A stretch of DNA of 31,925 nt from a virus. The DNA lies in the IMG/VR virus record IMGVR_UViG_3300048587_000235, positions 1-31,925 of that record; one strand, given 5' to 3'. The translations under genes were made by a program, and so were the position numbers. This document shows, one piece after another, positions 23,329 to 29,561 of this stretch. Position 1 is the first letter of the stretch. Each line of letters starts with the position of its first letter. The notes beneath the pieces were generated by a model, which saw nothing but the letters and a program-made list of their open reading frames with translations, was not told where the DNA came from and did not search any database.

Positions 23329-24558
23329 TTACCAAATCTCTATACCGAAAGCACCGTCCAAATGATAGGTTACATTGTATCTTATACCATCAATTGCGTG
23401 ATTCCAATCGTCAACGTATAACTTTGAAGTCTTGTCTGAATAAACGTGGTTGTTAAATTCTTTTGCGATGTTGTGGCTGTTTTCCTCTACTATTATTTGG
23501 AAGTCCTGCATTCGTGTTATGCCACTCTCAATCGTTCCTTTTTTGACGGCTTGGATATTAACCCCCGCATCCTTTAAATCATCAATCAAACGTGGCTCTG
23601 CGCTATCTGCAATTATAAGTTTATTGCCTACCCTTGCCAATATCATCTTTGCAAGGTCTGAACTCTTGTTCCCTTTGGAATAGATATGCTCCTTGACGTA
23701 GATAATCTTTTTCTTTTTATCTATTGCTACCTCGGTCAATGTGTCCGGGTCAACGGAATATCCAAAGTCCATCCCGCAGGATGTTTGCAGGTTATCGGGA
23801 TTGAACGCGCCGAACTTCCAATTATCGAATACAACCCCCTCGGCTTTTTCAAGCCAGCCGCCTAAGTATTTGTGAAGATATTTTTTAGGGTTGGTTAATT
23901 TAATCTCGTTAACCTTATCTAAAAAGGATTGTGAGAGATAACCCATTCTTTCCGCAATATGATATGTGGTGTGTATTGCTTCAACAGATGGATGGTTTGA
24001 TATTAAAACCTGTTCTCCTTCAATTTGAATTGGTGTTGTATATCCCTCAAGCCAACGTTTATAAATGAAGTGTTCTTTAGTACTTGGGTTTTGAACCCAA
24101 ATAACTCTGTTTTGTGTTATGCTTCCACGAATACTATCGTCAATATCATCAAAAGTTCCCTCATCTCTAAAATCCTCCCCCTCGTCTATTATCCAAGTCG
24201 TTATTCCTGCAAGTGATTTAAGGTTTGCTGTCTGGTCTCCTTGATTTGTTTTTATACCGCTAAACAGAATAAAAGACCCTGTATGTATATTAGTGTATTT
24301 GTTTCCTGACTTTCTAAAATCTACATTACTTCCATTAAGCCCTATTGAATTTTCAAACTCTGGAATAATTGATTTCTCCGCACTTGCCATTGTATATCTT
24401 GTTATCAATATACCTTGATTTTTTTGGTACGTTAACCTTGAAGCGAAGTCGTGTATTGTTGTAGATTTAAGGGATGCTCTACCCCCTGTTAAAAGATAGT
24501 ATCTTTTTTTTGAAGTAATTAAAGGTTGGTAGGCTTTATGTATTCTTATTCCACCCAT
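23329..24558 (-). CDS. Terminase large subunit (Terminase_3/PBSX type)
   Basis: The 409-residue packaging motor has an N-terminal ATPase and a C-terminal nuclease. Walker A is LLTGGRASLKST (about residues 22-33) and Walker B with the catalytic Glu is WIIDEGEDF (about 122-130). RNase H-type metal ligands are likely in GMDFGYSVDP (Asp near 264), IIADSAEP (Asp near 318) and HAIDGIRY (Asp near 390). Walker A has Leu where Gly usually precedes Lys-Ser. The length is usual for the family. It is preceded by a small-terminase-like gene that it overlaps by 13 nt. Confidence 0.93.
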   Translation of the reverse strand: MGGIRIHKAYQPLITSKKRYYLLTGGRASLKSTTIHDFASRLTYQKNQGILITRYTMASAEKSIIPEFENSIGLNGSNVDFRKSGNKYTNIHTGSFILFSGIKTNQGDQTANLKSLAGITTWIIDEGEDFRDEGTFDDIDDSIRGSITQNRVIWVQNPSTKEHFIYKRWLEGYTTPIQIEGEQVLISNHPSVEAIHTTYHIAERMGYLSQSFLDKVNEIKLTNPKKYLHKYLGGWLEKAEGVVFDNWKFGAFNPDNLQTSCGMDFGYSVDPDTLTEVAIDKKKKIIYVKEHIYSKGNKSSDLAKMILARVGNKLIIADSAEPRLIDDLKDAGVNIQAVKKGTIESGITRMQDFQIIVEENSHNIAKEFNNHVYSDKTSKLYVDDWNHAIDGIRYNVTYHLDGAFGIEIW

Positions 24559-24815
24559 TCAATAGGGGAGATGTTTATGTCTTTGCCGTTGGTTGTTATG
24601 TCTGTTGTGCTTTTTGGATTGCCTAAGTAGTATGCTAAGAATAATTTAGATGCTTGTAGATCACCTTCAAGGGCTTGTTTCTTTACGGACTTCAAAACAG
24701 AAACAACATCTTCTATTGTAGAAGCATCTTCAAGAGCATTTTTATAATCGTTTTTACGTTTATCAACTCCTTTTGATTTTGTGCTATTCCCTCCATTAAA
24801 TTTTCTCTTATCCAT
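24546..24815 (-). CDS. Putative terminase small subunit
   Basis: From ATG 24815 the product has 89 residues (TTG two codons upstream gives 91). It is a basic, helical protein with GGNSTKSKGVDKRKNDYKNAL near the start and DVVSVLKSVKKQALEGDLQASKLFLAYYLG near residues 37-66. That arrangement is typical of DUF5681-like and small-terminase proteins encoded directly before TerL. It would recognise phage DNA and load the motor. It overlaps TerL by 13 nt. Confidence 0.6.
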   Translation of the reverse strand: MDKRKFNGGNSTKSKGVDKRKNDYKNALEDASTIEDVVSVLKSVKKQALEGDLQASKLFLAYYLGNPKSTTDITTNGKDINISPIEWVE

Positions 24816-24840
24816 AATCAATAGAAATCAATAATTGATT

Positions 24841-25230
24841 TTACTTTTCATATTGTTCAAAAACCAAATCTATTTTCTTTATCATTTCAATAAGCACTTT
24901 GATTGTGCCTTGACAGTTTAGGCAATCGGGTTTCCAATATTGCCTATTGAATATATCTGAATGGGTTTTGCAAACAAACAATATTTCATCCCAACTTAGT
25001 TTTAAAGTCCTGTTTTGTTGAAAGGCTTTCCAGTCTTTGTATTCCTGTTCGGTCATACACCTTGCCTTGAAACGGTAAGGGAGTAGCTTGTTTAGTTTCG
25101 CTTCCCTTTCTTCACAACCACAATCTTTGCCGTTTACGAATGTATCTAATCCCGTTGCTTTTATTGCCTTTGCAATTGTTGTTCCAACACCGCCCGATTT
25201 GATGGTTACTTTCTTTTTTGGTTTAGCCAT
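24841..25230 (-). CDS. Cys-motif phage protein upstream of terminase
   Basis: This 129-residue basic protein has KDCGCEEREAKLN (about residues 36-48), RCMTEQEYKDW and PDCLNCQG. These Cys pairs could bind a metal. I associate the GCEER pattern with small proteins in Bacteroidota phage packaging regions. It overlaps the sigma-like gene end by 8 nt. The function is unknown; a packaging or DNA-binding accessory role is only inferred from position. Confidence 0.65.
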   Translation of the reverse strand: MAKPKKKVTIKSGGVGTTIAKAIKATGLDTFVNGKDCGCEEREAKLNKLLPYRFKARCMTEQEYKDWKAFQQNRTLKLSWDEILFVCKTHSDIFNRQYWKPDCLNCQGTIKVLIEMIKKIDLVFEQYEK

Positions 25231-25654
25231 TTAATATAAATTCTTTAGCGTTCTTTATTTCCCGGAACACAAAACCGTAATTGATATTGTATTCTTTTTC
25301 TATTTCCCTCAATGACCTATCAAAACTTTCGTTCAACAATTCCCTTTTATGCCATTCAAGTTGATCTATTCTTTTTAGTATTCTATCTTCTTCATCTGTT
25401 GGCTCGAAATATCTTTGGTTGCATTCTATTTGTAGCTTTTCCGTTAACCTAACATTCTTTGTTTCCTTGCAATGGTTAATGAATAGGTTTAATATTGTTC
25501 TGTAAATATAGCGATTATTTACTTCTTCTTTGTCAAATATTCTTAGATATGCTTCTTGTAAAATATCTTGGGCTAAGTCTTTATCCCCGCAAATGGAGAT
25601 TGAAATGTTTGTCCATTTCTCGTTGTCCTTATTGCTCCAGTTCTTTGGGTTCAA
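25223..25654 (-). CDS. Sigma-70-like (ECF-type) transcription factor
   Basis: The 143-residue protein contains a region-2-like helix (GDKDLAQDILQEAYLRIFDKE, about residues 23-43) as in extracytoplasmic-function sigma factors, followed by IYRTILNLFINHCKE. A C-terminal region-4-like helix-turn-helix covers SLREIEKEYNINYGFVFREIKNA, about residues 113-135. It lies immediately before the packaging and structural genes, so it may direct host RNA polymerase to late promoters. It is short for a sigma factor, and region 4 is weak. It overlaps both neighbours by 4-8 nt. Confidence 0.72.
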   Translation of the reverse strand: MNPKNWSNKDNEKWTNISISICGDKDLAQDILQEAYLRIFDKEEVNNRYIYRTILNLFINHCKETKNVRLTEKLQIECNQRYFEPTDEEDRILKRIDQLEWHKRELLNESFDRSLREIEKEYNINYGFVFREIKNAKEFILNG

Positions 25655-25848
25655 CGGGTTTTTAAATATTCATCAATTAAACTATAGTCAATTGGTCTAC
25701 CCTGTTCTTCTAAGAAGTCGCAGAAGTCCTTTAATATATCCCTGTGGTTAAATATCGTTTCGGTTACGGTAGTATCTGGATTTTGTTTTGCAAATTCCTC
25801 TGTTACTATTTGTCCGTTTATTGCGTTACGGTGGATTGTTTTTTTCAT
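25651..25848 (-). CDS. Small protein, paralogue of the protein at 3640-3873
   Basis: This 65-residue protein begins with HRNAINGQIVTEEFAKQNPDTT; its N-terminal about 30 residues match the protein at 3640-3873 (RNAITGEIV..., NPDTTVKET) while the C-terminal parts differ. It starts inside the end of the interrupted gene (ATGA) and overlaps the sigma-like gene start. The function is unknown. Confidence 0.75.
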   Translation of the reverse strand: MKKTIHRNAINGQIVTEEFAKQNPDTTVTETIFNHRDILKDFCDFLEEQGRPIDYSLIDEYLKTR

Positions 25849-26054
25849 AGCTTCTTTTTTAGAATATTAACAGGGTTTTTTCCTTTTTCAATAAGTTTTA
25901 TATCAACCGCTAAAGCCGCTTATCTTTCTGTATCATAGTATTTTGAATTTCCTAACATCTGTACGCCCCATAAATTTAAACCATTAGAGTCTTTAAAAAG
26001 AGATACGTATTTATATATTTTGCTTTTTCTTATTCTTTTTAGTTGTGTGGCCAT
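25845..26054 (-). pseudogene. Small phage gene interrupted by one in-frame TAA
   Basis: ATG 26054 opens a frame of 69 sense-length codons that fits exactly between its neighbours and ends in an ATGA overlap with the next start. Codon 45 (25922-25920) is TAA. The reading DTER, stop, AALAVDIKLIEKGKNPVNILKK suggests that the stop replaced a GAA (Glu) codon by one base change. The N-terminal part (MATQLKRIRKSKIYKYVSLF, then NLWGVQMLGNSKYYDTER) looks like a normal small phage protein. A 44-residue product, a natural nonsense mutation, a sequencing error or readthrough are all possible. Other genes here use TAA as an ordinary stop. Confidence 0.7.
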
Positions 26055-26056
26055 AG

Positions 26057-26128
26057 CTATTCAAAGATTAAATCACTTCCATTAACCACCTCCGCATCAA
26101 CTACGTTTATTTCGTTTGGATCTAACAT
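26057..26128 (-). CDS. Possible 23-residue peptide
   Basis: ATG 26128 overlaps the stop of the preceding gene by 7 nt, and the frame ends at TAG 26059-26057, two bases before the next start. The acidic peptide (LDPNEINVVDAEVVNG) fits the coupled operon, but its size leaves real doubt. Confidence 0.4.
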   Translation of the reverse strand: MLDPNEINVVDAEVVNGSDLIFE

Positions 26129-26424
26129 TCTGTGTAGTGGATTATTGGTTTCATTTTTTGGTTGCCTTTTCGGTTTCTTTTAGACGAAATTACTCGAGCT
26201 CCTAAATTCTTTTTTACGCTTGGCAACAATTGGATTGTTTTTACGTATTTTACAAAACTCATTTTACCAATCTTCTTAACGATTAATGGATATGAATTTG
26301 AGTTGTTGAACTCCCTTGTTTCTTTTTGCCGTCTTTCACGTCTGTTAGGGAATTGATTTATAAAAGGATTATCTTTTGTAATTAAATCCTTTTGACACGT
26401 GTAGGGTGTGTTTATGTGTTTCAT
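26122..26424 (-). CDS. Basic hypothetical protein, first gene of the sigma operon
   Basis: This 100-residue, very basic protein (RRERRQKETREFNN near residues 28-41, then KKNLGARVISSKRNRKGNQKMK near 70-91) could bind nucleic acid; no family was recognised. The promoter-like element at 26429-26459 ends only four bases before ATG 26424, so either the mRNA is nearly leaderless or the true start is at a later codon. Confidence 0.6.
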   Translation of the reverse strand: MKHINTPYTCQKDLITKDNPFINQFPNRRERRQKETREFNNSNSYPLIVKKIGKMSFVKYVKTIQLLPSVKKNLGARVISSKRNRKGNQKMKPIIHYTEC

Positions 26425-26428
26425 AGTT

Positions 26429-26459
26429 CAAATATAGTTAATTATTTTTGATTAATCAA
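26429..26459 (-). promoter_or_regulatory. Bacteroidota-type promoter for the sigma/packaging operon
   Basis: On the minus strand, TTG (26459-26457) is followed after 20 nt by TATATTTG (26436-26429), matching the known Bacteroidota consensus TTG...TAnnTTTG. The spacing equals that of the promoter at 31376-31406. Confidence 0.65.
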
Positions 26460-26462
26460 TAG

Positions 26463-27002
26463 TTAAAACCTCGTTCCTTTTTTAGCCTGTTTTTTTAGAT
26501 AGTCAGTAGAAATATCATATCTCAATCCTGTGCCTACATTGTAACGCCACGGGGAATCTTTTAAGTCGTGCCTTTGATTTACGTTTACAAGGCTTATAAC
26601 GCTTAAATTCTTTGTCAAAGGTATCTTTATTTCCGTTGAAAATTCCCAACTTACCGAACGGCTGTCGTGCCTGAACATATAACCGTAGCCGATTAACGGT
26701 GTTACATCAATTTTTAAAATATAGGTATGGAATGAATAACCCGCTTCAACTCCGAAGCGTGAATAATCGCCACCAGACAACTGCGCCCATTCGTATTTTG
26801 GAGCAACTACCAAATACCCCAAGTCGCTGTCGTTACCCTGCAATACTATTTTAAATTGAAGGTCTGGGGTTAAGGGGTCGTTTCCGTGGTCATCGCCGAG
26901 TAGGAACAAACGATTGTCTTGGCTTATCTGAAATCCAATTGATGTTTGTGAATATCCCGCTACAGTGAATAACAGTATTAACATTGTTATATTTGCTTTC
27001 AT
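26463..27002 (-). CDS. Secreted outer-membrane beta-barrel-like protein
   Basis: From ATG 27002 the product has 179 residues (an ATG two codons upstream is possible). The first about 19 residues form a signal peptide (MKANITMLILLFTVAGYSQ). The mature part alternates polar and aromatic residues in short strands (IGFQISQDNRLFLL, LQFKIVLQG, FGVEAGYSFHTYILKIDV, WEFSTEIKIPL, YNVGTGLRYDI), as in small outer-membrane barrels. A phage-encoded outer-membrane protein could alter receptors or block superinfection. That role is inference; porin-like families are common and no specific one was recognised. It is an isolated gene between the sigma operon and small early genes. Confidence 0.6.
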   Translation of the reverse strand: MKANITMLILLFTVAGYSQTSIGFQISQDNRLFLLGDDHGNDPLTPDLQFKIVLQGNDSDLGYLVVAPKYEWAQLSGGDYSRFGVEAGYSFHTYILKIDVTPLIGYGYMFRHDSRSVSWEFSTEIKIPLTKNLSVISLVNVNQRHDLKDSPWRYNVGTGLRYDISTDYLKKQAKKGTRF

Positions 27003-27064
27003 AATCATTTGTATTAAGTGGTTATTAATTGGGCGGTGTTTTGCTTCCTACGGCTTACCGCCCT

Positions 27065-27445
27065 TTATTTGTTTAGTGCTTTTTTAAAATTCAATATGAT
27101 TTTTTCTAATTCCTTTGCTATCGTTATGGTTTGGCTCATTCCATAAATTCTTTGTGGAGGATAATCAGTTTCCCATTGGATTAATTTTTTTGCTTGCAAT
27201 TCCAACTCCTTTATCCTTTCTTGCATTTGCCTTGGAGATAGCCCTGTTTCGTTGGCTACGTTAAAGGCTTCGCATATTAGTTCTGCGTTTGCTTTTACCT
27301 CTTCGTCGGAATGAAATCCTATTGCGGTTTTTACTTCTATTGTAGGTATTCCGTCTATTTCTATTGAAAACCTTTTGCCTATTTTATACTTATGTTGTAA
27401 TTCAATAATTTCTGTTTTTCCCTTCGTAATATCTTTTGCTTCCAT
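27065..27445 (-). CDS. Hypothetical early phage protein, 126 residues
   Basis: This soluble protein has EEVKANAELICEAFNVANETGLSPRQMQERI near residues 48-78, a segment like the ANAELI...AFN motif of small phage early proteins, then a helical C-terminal half (ELELQAKKLIQWE; ITIAKELEKIILNFKKAL). No catalytic motif or membrane segment is present. The function is unknown. It lies between the outer-membrane-type gene and a 180-bp intergenic stretch with a hairpin. Confidence 0.7.
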   Translation of the reverse strand: MEAKDITKGKTEIIELQHKYKIGKRFSIEIDGIPTIEVKTAIGFHSDEEVKANAELICEAFNVANETGLSPRQMQERIKELELQAKKLIQWETDYPPQRIYGMSQTITIAKELEKIILNFKKALNK

Positions 27446-27571
27446 AGTTAAGAGTTTTTAAGTTTCTCTTCAAGTTCTTTATTTGTAACCGTCATTTTCG
27501 GCATCTGCTCCGTGGGGTAGGGTGCTTGACCAACTGCTCACGACAGTCCCCAACTTCTTATATTTGCGTTA

Positions 27572-27605
27572 CGTTGTAGTGCATTAGAACGACACCACAA
27601 CAACG
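27572..27605 (-). repeat. Lone hairpin with a cassette-palindrome-like loop
   Basis: On the minus strand CGTTGTTGTGGTG and CACTACAACG pair around TCGTTCTAATG (27592-27582). This loop differs by one base from the loop shared by palindromes 3 and 7 in the left cassette array. The hairpin lies just downstream of the 65-residue gene, in the same relation as palindromes to cassette genes. Complete AAC/GTT boxes and cassette repeats are not evident. The rest of 27446-27626 holds no gene that I can support. Confidence 0.45.
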
Positions 27606-27626
27606 GGTATAAGTAATAAAATAATA

Positions 27627-27824
27627 CTACCATCCGTACACTTCCCAATCTTGCTTCCAATATTTAGTTCGTCTAACATCCCAAAACTCTTTTTCGTTAA
27701 GTGGTAGTTCGCTTTCATCCATTAGCACACCATCTACTTTTTTTATGTATTCGTGTGGTTCAAAAAATCTATGAGTTAAGTACTCACCTTTTTCTAATAA
27801 TTCCTTTGCTTGTTCTATTAACAT
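27627..27824 (-). CDS. Small Trp-rich protein, possibly Tad2/DUF2829-like
   Basis: This 65-residue acidic protein has AKELLEKGEYLTHRFFEPHEYIKK near residues 6-29 and the C-terminal pattern EFWDVRRTKYWKQDWEVYGW. The arrangement (a helix ending in KG, a basic/aromatic strand, and a W...W ending) resembles small DUF2829/Tad2-type phage proteins, some of which block the Thoeris defence by binding its signal molecule. The likeness is weak and the family assignment uncertain. A cassette-like hairpin follows the gene. Confidence 0.55.
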   Translation of the reverse strand: MLIEQAKELLEKGEYLTHRFFEPHEYIKKVDGVLMDESELPLNEKEFWDVRRTKYWKQDWEVYGW

Positions 27825-27885
27825 AATTTCGTTTTTTATTTACCGTATTATTTTACTACTCATACCTAAAACGTTATAACCCATT

Positions 27886-28020
27886 TCAAAGTTTATCCCT
27901 TTCTATTCTTTCGAGTAGTATGGTTTCTACCATATTTGAAAAGTTTCGGTTTTCTTTCTTTGCCTGTGCTTCTACCCATTCACATACTTTATCGGATAGT
28001 GTCATCGTCTTTTGTGCCAT
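27886..28020 (-). CDS. Short ribbon-helix-helix-like regulator, 44 residues
   Basis: ATG 28020 lies two bases after the stop of the upstream gene. The product is MAQKTMTLSDKVCEWVEAQA followed by KKENRNFSNMVETILLERIE. A short strand, a helix, NRNFSNMVE and a second helix are the layout of Arc/CopG-type ribbon-helix-helix domains, here at minimum size. Such proteins repress promoters as dimers. The target is unknown. Confidence 0.65.
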   Translation of the reverse strand: MAQKTMTLSDKVCEWVEAQAKKENRNFSNMVETILLERIERDKL

Positions 28021-28022
28021 TT

Positions 28023-28385
28023 TTAAAAATCTATTTTGTTTGTTATCTCGGTTAAAATTACATTCATTAAATAAGAATCCCTTTCCAATTCAGTATCAAA
28101 CTCAACTTCATCAGAAGAAATGTCGCCATCCTCATCTATTGAGATTTTACTTTCGAATTTTCCCGCGTACTCATCTTTCAAATCTGAAATCACATAAGAC
28201 AAATCAGCGCAAGCAGAGCGACCGGTCATTGCATCGTGGTCTGAAAATCTAATTACTAATTTCATTCCATATTTGTTGTCATTAGTGATGGTAACATAAT
28301 CAGAAGTTTTAGAAGCATCTAATGTTACTGTAAATCCCAATTCTTGGAAGTGATTTTGTACTGTGTATGATTCGTTGTAGTTCAT
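28023..28385 (-). CDS. Hypothetical acidic protein, 120 residues
   Basis: This acidic soluble protein (YVTITNDNKYGMKLVIRFSDHD near residues 29-50; ISIDEDGDISSDEVEFDTELE) has mixed alpha/beta character. A TATATTTG box ends 20 bases upstream of its ATG, so it probably begins a small transcript including the ribbon-helix-helix gene. Family and function are unknown. Confidence 0.72.
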   Translation of the reverse strand: MNYNESYTVQNHFQELGFTVTLDASKTSDYVTITNDNKYGMKLVIRFSDHDAMTGRSACADLSYVISDLKDEYAGKFESKISIDEDGDISSDEVEFDTELERDSYLMNVILTEITNKIDF

Positions 28386-28404
28386 CTTAGTTGTTTTGAT
28401 GCTT

Positions 28405-28437
28405 CAAATATACAAACTTATTTTCAATTATAACTAA
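28405..28437 (-). promoter_or_regulatory. Bacteroidota-type promoter upstream of the 120-residue gene
   Basis: TATATTTG on the minus strand (28412-28405) matches the -7 box of the phylum. The upstream element is weak: TTAG at 28437-28434 in place of TTG at the expected distance. Confidence 0.5.
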
Positions 28438-28449
28438 CTATTTAAAACT

Positions 28450-28563
28450 TTAACATTTTAATCTTGATTCCCTTACGTGCTGGTGTATCTTTTCAATCCA
28501 ATTATTTAAAGATTGGGCATTTTCTGGCTGCCAAGTGCTGGGTATTGTTATTTGTAGGTTCAT
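28450..28563 (-). CDS. Possible small protein, 37 residues
   Basis: ATG 28563 overlaps the stop of the DnaA-like gene (ATGA), and the frame runs to TAA 28452-28450. The product (MNLQITIPSTWQPENAQSLN, then NWIEKIHQHVRESRLKC) has a protein-like composition with an amphipathic helix. The coupling pattern is the main support. The function is unknown. Confidence 0.5.
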   Translation of the reverse strand: MNLQITIPSTWQPENAQSLNNWIEKIHQHVRESRLKC

Positions 28564-29051
28564 ATTGAGTTCATTTTTAGGTAAGGCCTTAACCTTGTTT
28601 CTTTAAAATCTATTAGTTTTTCTTTTGGCAATTTATTGAACATATCCAATATCTCTCGCTCCACTTCTGTATTTGCTATTCGTTTGTTCAATATCTCAAC
28701 TTGCTTTTCAAGTCTTTTTTTGTTTGAGTATAGATATTTAAGCTCAAGGTCTCTCCCGCTTAGGTTTGGATCAAATACCTCCAATTGTTCTTCAATTGCT
28801 TTTTTTATCGACTCAAATTCAAAATCCCCTTTAAGCTCTCCATATCTCTTTATTCCGTGCGTAACTGTTGCGCTATCCCTGCCACCTGCGAGGCTTCCTA
28901 TTTTAGCATTTGAAATTGTGGGGAACATTTTTTTTGCGTTATAGAAGTAAACGAACCTTCCGAAAGCTATAATGTCATCTCTTTTTCTTGATGACAAATC
29001 TATTTTTACAGCCTTACAGCAATATTCAAAAAATAGTTCAAGTTCTTTCAT
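28560..29051 (-). CDS. Replication protein with a DnaA domain IV-like DNA-binding fold
   Basis: The 163-residue protein has SSRKRDDIIAFGRFVYFYNAKK (about residues 20-41) and AGGRDSATVTHGIKRY (about 55-70), a close likeness to the DnaA C-terminal signature (GGRDHTTVLHA) that binds origin boxes. There is no ATPase domain, so it is not full DnaA. The C-terminal half is a coiled coil (about residues 100-150). It probably marks the phage origin or interacts with replication proteins encoded beside it. It overlaps the previous gene end by 1 nt and the next start by 4 nt. Confidence 0.8.
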   Translation of the reverse strand: MKELELFFEYCCKAVKIDLSSRKRDDIIAFGRFVYFYNAKKMFPTISNAKIGSLAGGRDSATVTHGIKRYGELKGDFEFESIKKAIEEQLEVFDPNLSGRDLELKYLYSNKKRLEKQVEILNKRIANTEVEREILDMFNKLPKEKLIDFKETRLRPYLKMNSI

Positions 29052-29557
29052 TATCTGTATTTGTTTAATGCGTTGTTTATTTCAACTGTTATACATTCGG
29101 TTACTGTTTCTGTATCCCAAACATCATTTAAAAGCGTTTCGACTACTTTTTTTGCTTTAATGGTATTCTGCGCCCTTTCATCATTAGAAACCAAAACAGG
29201 GTGCTTTAAATCAATTCCTACGCTTTCCAAAGCTGTATATCTTTCGTTGTCGTTTAATTGCTCCTTAAAATCCTCAATCCATTGTTCAATCGGTTTTTCT
29301 AAAATTGAATGTAATTGTTTGCGTGGAAGCGTGTCCATTACCGTTGATTGGTGCTTTGATAAAAATCGCATATAAACGAAAATGTAAAGTTTAGCGAATA
29401 GCTGGTTTGATTCGTATTGTTGATTTTGTTGTGCCTTAACGTATCTTACTATCTCGTTATATGCTTCAATATCTAATTCATTAACTGGAAATGGTTTTGG
29501 ATTGTCATTGTCGCCAAATCTCCAACCTATTCTGTTCACTGCTTTTATTATATCCAT
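29051..29557 (-). CDS. Hypothetical protein of the replication operon
   Basis: The start at ATG 29557, four bases after the helicase stop, gives 168 residues; a longer frame would overlap the helicase. The protein is helical (DIEAYNEIVRYVKAQQNQQYES, then KLYIFVYMRFLSKHQSTVMDTL, then KAKKVVETLLNDVWD). No motif was recognised. Its fixed place between the helicase-like ATPase and the DnaA-like protein suggests a replication accessory role. Confidence 0.72.
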   Translation of the reverse strand: MDIIKAVNRIGWRFGDNDNPKPFPVNELDIEAYNEIVRYVKAQQNQQYESNQLFAKLYIFVYMRFLSKHQSTVMDTLPRKQLHSILEKPIEQWIEDFKEQLNDNERYTALESVGIDLKHPVLVSNDERAQNTIKAKKVVETLLNDVWDTETVTECITVEINNALNKYR

Positions 29558-29561
29558 ATTT

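Noticed and set aside
25920-25922. Stop-codon reassignment in this phage
   Set aside because: TAA, TAG and TGA all end other genes at coupled stop-start overlaps, so a general reassignment does not fit.
27560-27568. TATATTTG box on the + strand near the lone hairpin
   Set aside because: No TTG at a suitable distance and no + strand gene follows.
27446-27626. Short open frames on the minus strand ending before 27445 (18 codons with MPKMTV start)
   Set aside because: Too short, and not open for a longer protein; upstream frames contain stops. I could not support a gene.
28636-29375. + strand open frames opposite the DnaA-like and neighbouring genes
   Set aside because: Ser/Phe-rich translations typical of antisense shadows; the minus-strand genes carry family motifs.
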